DNA of 32,722 bases, taken from Chloroflexota bacterium (GTDB lineage Bacteria; Chloroflexota; Anaerolineae; Anaerolineales; Anaerolineaceae). The translations under genes were made by a program, and so were the position numbers. Within the stretch, counting starts at the first letter, position 1; every line of letters starts with the position of its first letter. The stretch covers positions 1 to 32,722 of the forward strand of contig JAJUJY010000029.1 in NCBI GenBank assembly GCA_029265085.1, written 5' to 3'. Below, in pieces: positions 9,046-16,404 of this stretch. The notes under the pieces were generated by a model. That model worked only from the letters and a program-made list of their open reading frames with translations. It had not been told where the DNA came from and searched no databases.

Positions 9046-10707
9046 TTAACTGCCAAAAATGTTCCAGATCAAGGCCAAAAAAGCGCCTGCACCTAGCCCA
9101 ACCGCTAAATCAATCGAGCCAGCCAGATAAAGCTGGACTGCGCCAAGTAAAAAAGCAGCAAATATCACTGCACCGCCCAGACGGCGCACCGATTGATTTA
9201 ATTTTGAGACCTGCTGGCGCAGTTCCGGGCTTTTGACCTCGATTTTCCCTTGCTCAATCCGTGAAATGAGCTGCTCTGTACGGCGCGGCAGCGCTGCAAT
9301 CGACCGGATCGTCTCGCCCGCTTCTGTTAAAAAGAACTGGAAACTGCTTTTGCCTTCTTCCTGAACCAATGTTTGCGCATACGGAACCACATTCGTCCAG
9401 ACATTAAATTGATTATCCAGGCCGGTGCAAATTCCGCTCAATATCGAAAGACAGCGCCCCAACAAGATCATGTTTTCTGGCAGTTGAAAAGGCATATCGT
9501 AGATCAATTCGCGGAAATCGCGCAGGAACTCCTCCGCCTCTTCCTGGCGCATCTCCATCATTTCCGGGGTGGTTTTGCCCCAAAAACGGTCAAACACCCT
9601 GGCAGTCGCCTGGGTCAGCAGCTCCGTATCCGCGCCGGGCAAAAGAACCCGCATCTGCTGGTATGCATGGATGACACGAGCCGCATCACGGTTTGCCGTT
9701 GAGATAATGATCTCGCGCAAGCCTGTAAACACCTCAGGCGTCACTCTTCCGGCCATGCCAAAATCAATAAAAACAAGCTTCCATTCGGATTGCCCTGCTT
9801 CGCTCATTGTCTGCGGAAGGACAAATAAATTCCCCGGATGTGGATCCGCATGGAAAAAGCGGTCTTCAAAAATCTGCTTTAAATACGTATCAAACAACCT
9901 CCTGGCCACTTCGGGACGGGAGATTCCGGCAGTGTCAATTGCAGCGTAATCAGTGATTTTGATCCCCTGAATATATTCCAGGGTTAATACTCTCCGGGTT
10001 GTATAACTCCAATATACTTTTGGGACCACCACATCTTCGCGCTTTAAAAAATTTTCCGCGAAGGTTTCTGCGTGTTTTCCCTCAGTTAAATAATCGACTT
10101 CTTCGTATAAAGAACGGCTGAACTCAGCCAGCAAGGCTGGCACATTTGCCCGACGGCGAATTGGTTTATACCAATCGATCCAACCGCCAACCACTTTGAT
10201 CGCGCTGAGATCGGTTTCAACAATCTGCTCAATAAATGGACGTTGTACTTTGACCACTACATCCATCACGGAGTCGCCAGCTTCACCATTTGAGGTTCGA
10301 ATCCGCGCCAGGTGTACCTGTCCAATCGAGGCAGCCGCAATTGGCTCAGGATTAAATTCAGAAAAAACCTGTCCCAACGGGCTGCCAAATTCGGCTTCAA
10401 ACACCCGCCGAATATCTTCAAATGATTCAGCACGCACCTCATCTTGCAAGCCGGAAAGCTCATTCGTGATCACTACCGGTAAAACATCCAGGCGGGCCGA
10501 AAGGAACTGGCCTACCTTGATCATGACTCCACCCATTTGCACCGCCAGAGCACGGAAGTTGACGGCGATTTTCCGCAAGCGTTCCGGACGGGACCGTGCG
10601 GATAGTTTCCGCAGGCCAAGCCGCGGCAAGGTCAGGTCCCACCAGATCACATGCAGGATCACCCGGCCAAAAAACCATAAAATACGGCGGTAGCGTTTAC
10701 GAAACAT
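9046..10707 (-). CDS. UbiB/ABC1 (AarF) family atypical kinase
   Basis: 553 residues from the ATG at 10707 (a TTG one codon earlier is in frame but less likely). The family's hallmark set is present: KxGQ (KVGQ, about 64-67), the Ala-rich nucleotide loop AAASIGQ (about 124-130) in place of a Gly-rich P-loop, VVVKVQRP with the ATP lysine, EEVDYLTEGKHAE, FFHADPHPGN (catalytic Asp/Asn) and IDFG (Mg-binding Asp). Two C-terminal hydrophobic helices (about 512-550) suggest membrane attachment. UbiB/ABC1 proteins are ATPases needed for isoprenoid-lipid (quinone-type) handling; the exact role in this lineage is unknown. It is divergent from the MFS gene and appears to be transcribed leaderless. Confidence 0.92.
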   Translation of the reverse strand: MFRKRYRRILWFFGRVILHVIWWDLTLPRLGLRKLSARSRPERLRKIAVNFRALAVQMGGVMIKVGQFLSARLDVLPVVITNELSGLQDEVRAESFEDIRRVFEAEFGSPLGQVFSEFNPEPIAAASIGQVHLARIRTSNGEAGDSVMDVVVKVQRPFIEQIVETDLSAIKVVGGWIDWYKPIRRRANVPALLAEFSRSLYEEVDYLTEGKHAETFAENFLKREDVVVPKVYWSYTTRRVLTLEYIQGIKITDYAAIDTAGISRPEVARRLFDTYLKQIFEDRFFHADPHPGNLFVLPQTMSEAGQSEWKLVFIDFGMAGRVTPEVFTGLREIIISTANRDAARVIHAYQQMRVLLPGADTELLTQATARVFDRFWGKTTPEMMEMRQEEAEEFLRDFRELIYDMPFQLPENMILLGRCLSILSGICTGLDNQFNVWTNVVPYAQTLVQEEGKSSFQFFLTEAGETIRSIAALPRRTEQLISRIEQGKIEVKSPELRQQVSKLNQSVRRLGGAVIFAAFLLGAVQLYLAGSIDLAVGLGAGAFLALIWNIFGS

Positions 10708-10714
10708 CAATTGG

Positions 10715-10743
10715 ATTATATACCAGCCAGATCAATTTGTCTG
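10715..10743 (-). promoter_or_regulatory. UbiB promoter, probably leaderless
   Basis: On minus: CAGACA (10738-10743), 17-nt spacer, perfect TATAAT (10715-10720). Only 7 nt separate the -10 box from the ATG at 10707, so transcription should begin at or within one base of the start codon. No Shine-Dalgarno is present, in agreement. Confidence 0.65.
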
Positions 10744-10763
10744 TCAGGTTGCATAACCTGTCA
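10742..10763. promoter_or_regulatory. 22-nt palindrome between divergent UbiB and MFS promoters
   Basis: CAGGTT-GCAT-AACCTG is a perfect inverted repeat; after one mismatch on each side the flanks TG/CA pair again. It abuts the UbiB -35 element and lies 28 bp upstream of the MFS -35, the usual place for a shared operator of a divergent pair. The cognate regulator is not in the window. Confidence 0.5.
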
Positions 10764-10790
10764 TGAATAGATTAGAGAGACCGTATTTAT

Positions 10791-10819
10791 TTACCCAGGC
10801 AAGTTTTTCGGCGTATAAT
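10791..10819 (+). promoter_or_regulatory. Promoter of the MFS gene
   Basis: Perfect TATAAT at 10814-10819 with a weak -35 (TTACCC, 10791-10796) at 17 nt. It argues against the upstream in-frame ATG at 10763 as the start of the MFS protein. Confidence 0.5.
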
Positions 10820-10870
10820 CGGATCGTTGACAATTCACTCCCAAAAAAACTTACTACGACAGCCAACTCT

Positions 10871-12190
10871 ATGTCAATCGAACAAACCTATAAAAAATCA
10901 CGCCGTGTTCCGGATACTTTCCGCGCGTTGCGCCACCGCAATTACCGCCTATGGTTTTTTGGCCAGGGAATTTCCTTAATCGGCACCTGGATGCAGACGA
11001 TGGCACAGCAAGTTTTGGTATACCGCATTACCGGCTCTGCCACAGCCCTGGGGGTAATTAATTTTATCTCGCTCATTCCGCTCATCCCTTTTTCTCTTTG
11101 GGGTGGTTCCATCGCCGACCGCTTCTCTAAGCGGTCTATCATCCTCTGGATGCAGGTGGCTATGTTGATCCAGGCAATGATCCTGGCGGTGTTAACCTGG
11201 AGCGGAACAGTCCAACTCTGGCATGTCTATTTACTTTCTTTCTTCCTTTCCACAGCCAGCTCAATTGATTTGCCTGCCCGCCAGGCTTTTACCGTGGACA
11301 TGGTAGAAGGCAAAGAAGACCTGACCAATGCCATCGGTTTAAATTCAGCCATGTTTAATACAGCGCGCGCTTTGGGCCCAGCGTTGGCAGGATTGATCGT
11401 TGCGGCAACAGGCGAAGGCAATGCCTTCTTCCTCAATGCACTGACCTTTATCCCGGTCATGATCTCGTTACTGATGATGCGCAACCTGCCAAACTCTTCC
11501 CATGCGGTTCAAAAAGGAACCCGCACAAGCGACCATCTCAAAGAAGGGATTCGGTTCGTGGTCTCTCAGCGTACCATCCTGGTGCTGACCAGCCTGATCG
11601 CCATTTCCGCCTTTCTTTCGATGCCGTATAACACGCTAATGCCGGTATTTGCCACGCAGGTCCTGGGTGATTCAGCCAAACCGGTAATCCAGTATGTCTG
11701 TGAAGGCTCTCACGCTTTGTTCAACTGCCAGGCTCCCGAAGCGCTGCCGCTGGGAATTCTGCTGGCCTGCATGGGATTTGGAGCTGTATTGGGCGCCCTG
11801 TTTGTTGCTTCGTTACCAGCCAAGGCACCGCGCGGAATGATGCTCACCATTGGCAATTTGAGTTTTCCAGCGTTACTGCTCTTCTTTGCCTTTTCAAAGT
11901 CCTTTATCTTCTCATTAGCCATGATGGTACTGGTTGGGATCAGTTTTGTCTGGCAAAACGCGCTGGCCAATACGCTGCTGCAAATTTACACTCCCGACGA
12001 GCTGCGCGGCCGCGTGATGAGCCTGTACACACTGGTCTTTGCCGGCATGATGCGTCTGGGTGGTCTGCAAGCCGGGCTGGTATCAGACTGGTTGACCGCA
12101 CCCATCTCGGTTGGCATTGGGGCGGTTATATCGTTAATTTACGGCGCTTATGTGGCCATTCGCTATCCAAAAGTGCGGCAGTTAAGCTAA
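10871..12190 (+). CDS. MFS transporter, DHA3/EntS-like exporter
   Basis: 439 residues from the ATG at 10871 (MSIEQTYKK). An in-frame ATG at 10763 would add 36 residues, but it lies in the palindrome and upstream of the promoter. About 12 membrane helices are visible. FRALRHRNYRLWFFGQGIS before helix 1, the loop GGSIADRFSKR between helices 2 and 3 (MFS motif A), and DLPARQAFTVDMV are typical of the MFS_3 group (enterobactin exporter EntS, macrolide-type efflux). Proton-driven export of a small molecule is likely. The substrate is unknown. It is monocistronic and divergent from UbiB. Confidence 0.85.
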   Translation: MSIEQTYKKSRRVPDTFRALRHRNYRLWFFGQGISLIGTWMQTMAQQVLVYRITGSATALGVINFISLIPLIPFSLWGGSIADRFSKRSIILWMQVAMLIQAMILAVLTWSGTVQLWHVYLLSFFLSTASSIDLPARQAFTVDMVEGKEDLTNAIGLNSAMFNTARALGPALAGLIVAATGEGNAFFLNALTFIPVMISLLMMRNLPNSSHAVQKGTRTSDHLKEGIRFVVSQRTILVLTSLIAISAFLSMPYNTLMPVFATQVLGDSAKPVIQYVCEGSHALFNCQAPEALPLGILLACMGFGAVLGALFVASLPAKAPRGMMLTIGNLSFPALLLFFAFSKSFIFSLAMMVLVGISFVWQNALANTLLQIYTPDELRGRVMSLYTLVFAGMMRLGGLQAGLVSDWLTAPISVGIGAVISLIYGAYVAIRYPKVRQLS

Positions 12191-12266
12191 GTTTGGTTCC
12201 ATTGCCCGGTAAAGTTTCCCAGGCAAAATTCAGACCAAAGCGCAGGCAATTTCTACTCCGAATACA

Positions 12267-12308
12267 TTGTCCTGGCTATTGCACAACCAGGACAAAATTT
12301 AGTACAAT
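12267..12308 (+). promoter_or_regulatory. GH5 promoter with overlapping perfect inverted repeat
   Basis: TTGCAC (12279-12284), 18-nt spacer, TACAAT (12303-12308). A perfect 9-bp inverted repeat, TTGTCCTGG (12267-12275) and CCAGGACAA (12287-12295), brackets the -35 box with half-site centres 20 bp apart, i.e. about two helical turns on one DNA face. There is no T-run behind the repeat, so it is more like an operator than a terminator of the MFS gene. Confidence 0.6.
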
Positions 12309-12375
12309 CATCCCATCTTGTTAACAATACTTCCCCGCAGCCATCATTGTCTTATCTGTTGGAGAGATGCGAGAT

Positions 12376-14256
12376 ATGATCCACACGGAAGGACCCTGGT
12401 TCAAAGATGAATTCGGACGCGCCTTAATATTAAGGGGTGTCAATCTGAGCGGCAGCAGCAAGGTGCCTGCCCAGGCAAACGGCGCAACTCATTATTTAGA
12501 CGGATTTTTTGAGCACCGCACGGTTACATTTGTTGGCCGTCCTTTTCCCCTGGCAGAAGCGGATGAACACCTGGAACGGCTGCGCACCTGGGGCTTCACC
12601 TTCTTGCGCCTTCTGATCACCTGGGAAGCCGTCGAACATGCTGGCCCGGGCATATATGACACAGCCTACCTCGATTATCTTGCAGCAGTGATCGAAAAAG
12701 CCCGGCAATATAACATCCAGGTCTTTATTGATCCGCATCAAGATGTCTGGAGCCGCTTCACCGGTGGGGACGGCGCTCCTGGCTGGACATTGGAAGCGGT
12801 CGGTTTTGACATGACGAAATTTGACGAAACCGGCGCTGCTGTGGTGCATGCTACCAACGGCGACCCACTGCCGCGGATGATTTGGCCTTCCAATGCCTAT
12901 AAACTGGCTACGGCAACCATGTTTACCCTCTTTTTTGGCGGCAATGATTTCGCCCCACTCACCAAAATTGAAGGCGAACCCGTCCAGGAATACTTGCAGC
13001 GCCATTATCTTGCTGCCATCCAACAGGTGGCCAAATGGGTCCACCACCTGCCCAATGTAGCCGGCTATGATACCCTGAACGAGCCGCTGCGCGGATATAT
13101 CGGCTGGAAAAATTTAAATCGCCGCGAGGGGTTTATTGAGGTTGGCCCCAGCCCCACTCCTTACCAGTCCATGCTCCTGGCGGATGGAAAAGCACAATTC
13201 ATTGATTTAATGGAGCGCACCCCGCTTCGTTCAGTTCGGCTGGCGAAAAAATTATTCAATCCTCACGGGCATCGTGCCTGGCATCAAGGCTTTGACTGTA
13301 TCTGGAAACAGCACGGTGTTTGGGAAGAAGACCCGAATGGAAAGCCGCGCCTCTTACGACCGAACTATTTTGCCGCAATCAACGGGCGCGAAGTCCATTT
13401 CAGCCAGGATTATTACTTACCCTTTGCCCGGCGTTTTGCGGAAGCAGTCCGCGAAATTCACCCACAGTCGCTGATCTTTCTGGAAACGGAAACCCTACAT
13501 GAGCCGCCGCAATTACCGGAAGGGCACATTCCTGGAGCCGTCTTTGCGCCGCACTGGTATGACGCCTACGTGCTGTTCTTCAAAGCTTACAACCCGTGGC
13601 TGGCGGTAGATGTGCGCAGCGGAGGCCGGTTGGTGTTTGGGCGCAAGAATATCCGCAAATCATTTTCCGCCCAAATCGGGGAATTTCGCAAGCAATCTCG
13701 GGAACGCATGGGGAATATTCCCGTTATCCTGGGTGAATTCGGCATCGCCTTTGATCTGCATCAAAAACAGGCCTTCCGCAGCGGTGATTTCAGTGACCAG
13801 ATGGCAGCCCTGGACCGCAATCTCACCGCAATGGATGATCAATTAATGAGCTTTACCCTATGGAATTACACTCCAGACAACTCCAATGAACGCGGTGACT
13901 TGTGGAATGACGAAGATTTATCCATCTTCAGCCGCGACCAACAAAATGATCCGGCCAATATCCATTCCGGCGGGCGCGCTCTGGAAGCATTTGTCCGGCC
14001 TTATGCCGTTAAAATTGCTGGTGAACCACTGCGGATGTCCTTTGAGCGAACCAGCGGGAAATTTGAATTCACGTTTCGCCATGACCCCGCCGTCACAGCC
14101 CCAACAGAAATTTTTATTCCCAATTACCAGTATTCCAAAGGATGCCGGATAGAAGTCTCTGACGGCCAATATTCGTGGGATGCCACAGCCCAAAAACTGA
14201 CATACCACTATTCAGAAACGCAAACAGAGCACACGATCCGTGTGTTTCGCCAATAA
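12376..14256 (+). CDS. Glycoside hydrolase family 5, endoglycoceramidase/glucocerebrosidase-like
   Basis: 626 residues from ATG 12376, chosen because GGAGAG (12361-12366) sits 9 nt upstream; an ATG at 12367 directly abuts that site. The GH5 (beta/alpha)8 barrel begins with GRALILRGVNLSG and continues through WGFTFLRLLITWEAVE and FIDPHQDVWSR. Acid/base Glu236 lies in TLNEP and nucleophile Glu454 in LGEFG. The last ~90 residues form a beta-rich domain like the GH5 C-terminal domain of ceramidase-type members. The pattern is closest to GH5 enzymes that cleave glycosphingolipids or steryl glucosides. No signal peptide is seen, so it probably acts inside the cell on an imported or endogenous glycolipid or glycoside. 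Substrate is inference. Confidence 0.88.
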   Translation: MIHTEGPWFKDEFGRALILRGVNLSGSSKVPAQANGATHYLDGFFEHRTVTFVGRPFPLAEADEHLERLRTWGFTFLRLLITWEAVEHAGPGIYDTAYLDYLAAVIEKARQYNIQVFIDPHQDVWSRFTGGDGAPGWTLEAVGFDMTKFDETGAAVVHATNGDPLPRMIWPSNAYKLATATMFTLFFGGNDFAPLTKIEGEPVQEYLQRHYLAAIQQVAKWVHHLPNVAGYDTLNEPLRGYIGWKNLNRREGFIEVGPSPTPYQSMLLADGKAQFIDLMERTPLRSVRLAKKLFNPHGHRAWHQGFDCIWKQHGVWEEDPNGKPRLLRPNYFAAINGREVHFSQDYYLPFARRFAEAVREIHPQSLIFLETETLHEPPQLPEGHIPGAVFAPHWYDAYVLFFKAYNPWLAVDVRSGGRLVFGRKNIRKSFSAQIGEFRKQSRERMGNIPVILGEFGIAFDLHQKQAFRSGDFSDQMAALDRNLTAMDDQLMSFTLWNYTPDNSNERGDLWNDEDLSIFSRDQQNDPANIHSGGRALEAFVRPYAVKIAGEPLRMSFERTSGKFEFTFRHDPAVTAPTEIFIPNYQYSKGCRIEVSDGQYSWDATAQKLTYHYSETQTEHTIRVFRQ

Positions 14257-14261
14257 AAACG

Positions 14262-14300
14262 CTCGCTCTCACGGAAGTCTGTGAGAGCGAGGTAGTTTTT
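14262..14300. terminator. Bidirectional intrinsic terminator
   Basis: Eleven-bp perfect stem CTCGCTCTCAC/GTGAGAGCGAG (14262-14272 with 14281-14291), T-run at 14296-14300 on plus and TTTTT after the stem on minus (14255-14259). It lies between the convergent GH5 and homocysteine methyltransferase genes. Confidence 0.9.
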
Positions 14301-14304
14301 CTAT

Positions 14305-15180
14305 TTATTTCGCTGCTTTGGCAATTTGTGCCAGGTGTTCTGGACTGGTGCCGCAGCACCCGCCCACAATCTGTGCCCCATTGGTTTTCCACTCCGCAAC
14401 ATGGCTGCCCATTTGTTCAGGAGTCAATTCATAGTACAGATTGCCCATATTATCCGTGGCAGGCAGACCAGCATTCGGCTTAAACCAGATCGGCAAACTG
14501 GTGGAAGCTCGCAATTCTTGCAGCGCCTTGAGATTCTCTTCCAGGCTGCGCCCGCAGTTGATTCCTAAAACCTGCACCCCCAGATCATTGATCGCTTTTG
14601 CCATCTTTGCCGGGCTGACTCCCATCATTGTCTTGGTGCCGCGGTCGTAGCTAAACGAGCAAACAATCGGCAGCGCAGTGACCGACCGCGCGCCTTTTAC
14701 TGCAGCGGTCGCTTCGCCAATATCAAATTGGGTTTCAATCACCAGCAGATCAACACCGCTTTCAACCAGCAAACGCGCCTGCTCCGCAAAAGTCTCCTGG
14801 GCAGCTTCGGGCTCCATTGGGCCAAACGGTTTCAACATCTCACCGGTTGGGCCAATCGAACCAGCTACAAGGGCATTTGTGCCTTCCACCGCACGCCGTG
14901 CCAGCGCAGCAGCCTGGCGATTAATTGCCTCAGTTTGGTCGGCCATCTCCAGATGGGCAAGATGCACCCGGCTGGCGCCAAACGTGCAGGTCAAAATAAT
15001 ATCCGAACCCGCTGCAATAAAATCTTTATGCAGCCGCAAAATTTGATCGGGATGCTCAAGCACCCAATGCTCACCGGTTACGCCTGCCGGAAGGCCGCGC
15101 AATTGTAAATTTGTCCCGGTTGCGCCGTCCGCAACCAACACCTCACCCGCCTGGATTCGCTCTACAAAAGTTTTCCTCAT
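14305..15180 (-). CDS. Homocysteine S-methyltransferase family protein
   Basis: 291 residues from the ATG at 15180; GGAGGG seven nt upstream fits this ATG better than the one two codons earlier. The Pfam S-methyl_trans barrel is complete: DGATGTNLQ near the N-terminus, the zinc-thiolate cysteines in GINCG and GGCCGT (Cys209, Cys275, Cys276), and GSIGPTGEML. Family members move a methyl group from S-methylmethionine, methylcobalamin or betaine to homocysteine. No cobalamin-binding domain is fused, so a partner must give the methyl group. As the last gene of the corrinoid methyltransferase block it is a plausible acceptor enzyme that makes methionine from the released methyl; this is inference. 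It has its own promoter, 133 nt behind the Rieske gene. Confidence 0.88.
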   Translation of the reverse strand: MRKTFVERIQAGEVLVADGATGTNLQLRGLPAGVTGEHWVLEHPDQILRLHKDFIAAGSDIILTCTFGASRVHLAHLEMADQTEAINRQAAALARRAVEGTNALVAGSIGPTGEMLKPFGPMEPEAAQETFAEQARLLVESGVDLLVIETQFDIGEATAAVKGARSVTALPIVCSFSYDRGTKTMMGVSPAKMAKAINDLGVQVLGINCGRSLEENLKALQELRASTSLPIWFKPNAGLPATDNMGNLYYELTPEQMGSHVAEWKTNGAQIVGGCCGTSPEHLAQIAKAAK

Positions 15181-15202
15181 GGTCATACCCTCCGCAGTCG
15201 TG

Positions 15203-15222
15203 ATTATAATGATTCCATCATT
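15203..15222 (-). promoter_or_regulatory. Promoter of homocysteine methyltransferase gene with small palindrome
   Basis: Read on minus, TATAAT lies at 15203-15208, 22 nt before the ATG; no good -35 is seen. AATGAT-TCC-ATCATT (15208-15222) is a 6-bp inverted repeat directly upstream of the -10, which could hold an activator or repressor. Confidence 0.45.
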
Positions 15223-15319
15223 TTTAAGGAAACAGCTCCATCCAACCTGTTATTCGCTGATCTTCCCTGTATTCTAACGTTCAATTGCCGTTCACAAAAG
15301 AGCATTCAATCAACCCAAT

Positions 15320-16387
15320 TTATAACTCGATGCCAACACCCAATTCTTGCAGCCATTTTTGATACTCAATCAACGGTAAATCGGCTGGTCTTAAAGGCAT
15401 TTCAACCCTCGTCCAAAATGGCGGCAGCAACCAGGGACGCTGCGTCTCAACAACGCGCTGATCTTGCGCCCTCACCCTGTCCTCAAATTCCTCATAGATG
15501 ACATCCCGGGCCGGGTCGCGGTCGTAATTGCGCACCACCCGCCAAAAAGTGGTCGTCTGGTTATACCGGTTTGGACAGGCCGCCAGCCAGATCGCATACA
15601 CCTGGCCGTCCTGTCCGGTCTTTACCAACCGGATCACCCCCGGCATCGCGACCGAATTTTCATAGTGTATCCGGTCAACCTCCCCTGAGGGCATTTCAGA
15701 CCGGCCGCCTGTACTAAGATTGCGCGGTTGGTCAATCGAATAATTTACTTTTAATACATGTTCTTCGCGCCAGACTTTATGGTCTGGCGGTGCGGGTGTT
15801 TCGCGGCTGCCCAACAAGCCCTGGTGCACCCAGGGGAAATGGGTATCATCCAATGCGCCCATGATAATTCGCGGCAGGCTGGCCTTCCAGGGTTCGTAAA
15901 CACGCAGCGGACCAGCATGGAAGGAAGGGTCCGCCAGCTCAGGAAAATCTGGAATAGGAAAACGAGGCTGCACCTCCATGCAGACCCAAATCAAGCCGTG
16001 GGCCTGTTGAACCCGGTAGGCAGGTATACGTGCTTCGGCTGAAATTTCTCGCCCTTCGGCCAGTTGAGGAATAGCCACAACCCGGCCGTCCGGTGCATAG
16101 TGCCAACCGTGATATGGACAAACCAGGCAGTCGGTTTCCCCACGGTGAACCACCTCGCCCTGGGATAATCTCGCCTGATAATGGCGGCACAAATCCTGAA
16201 AAGCGGCTATCTGTCCGTTTAGTCGAACCAGCACAACCGGCTCTCCTAACAATTCCAGGCCAACCGGTTTTCCCTCCGGTAAATCTTCCAGGCGTAAGAC
16301 TGGATGAAAAAACGGGCGCATGCCCTGGTAATAGGCCGAAACTGCCTGGGGAGCAGGCTCATCCACCAGCGATCGGATTTCAGCCAT
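15320..16387 (-). CDS. Rieske non-heme iron oxygenase, N/O-demethylase size class
   Basis: 355 residues. The N-terminal Rieske [2Fe-2S] domain has Cys67-x-His69 and Cys90-x2-His93 (CPYHGWHY). The catalytic domain has the iron site ALDDTHFPWVH: Asp180 (electron bridge), His183, His188, with Asp303 (FEDRV) as probable third ligand. The late QDQRVVETQRP is typical of the vanillate/dicamba/caffeine demethylase branch of the Rieske oxygenases, which hydroxylate methyl groups and release formaldehyde. It needs a reductase, which is not encoded in the window. It follows the last ABC permease gene by 17 nt with an AGGAAGG site, so it belongs to the importer operon. The substrate is probably what the importer brings in; unproven. 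Confidence 0.88.
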   Translation of the reverse strand: MAEIRSLVDEPAPQAVSAYYQGMRPFFHPVLRLEDLPEGKPVGLELLGEPVVLVRLNGQIAAFQDLCRHYQARLSQGEVVHRGETDCLVCPYHGWHYAPDGRVVAIPQLAEGREISAEARIPAYRVQQAHGLIWVCMEVQPRFPIPDFPELADPSFHAGPLRVYEPWKASLPRIIMGALDDTHFPWVHQGLLGSRETPAPPDHKVWREEHVLKVNYSIDQPRNLSTGGRSEMPSGEVDRIHYENSVAMPGVIRLVKTGQDGQVYAIWLAACPNRYNQTTTFWRVVRNYDRDPARDVIYEEFEDRVRAQDQRVVETQRPWLLPPFWTRVEMPLRPADLPLIEYQKWLQELGVGIEL

Positions 16388-16404
16388 CTTTCTTTTCCTT
16401 CCTC

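Noticed and set aside
10196..10693. 165-codon open frame on plus strand opposite the UbiB gene
   Set aside because: It is antisense to well-conserved kinase motifs, is rich in Ser/Arg/Thr with no domain, and has no ribosome-binding site; an antisense shadow.
10763..10870. Upstream start for the MFS transporter
   Set aside because: The ATG lies at the end of the palindrome and upstream of a perfect TATAAT; the extra 36 residues do not look like an MFS N-terminus.
12496..13047. 183-codon open frame on minus strand inside the GH5 gene
   Set aside because: It is antisense to catalytic-barrel coding sequence, without recognisable domain or start signal.
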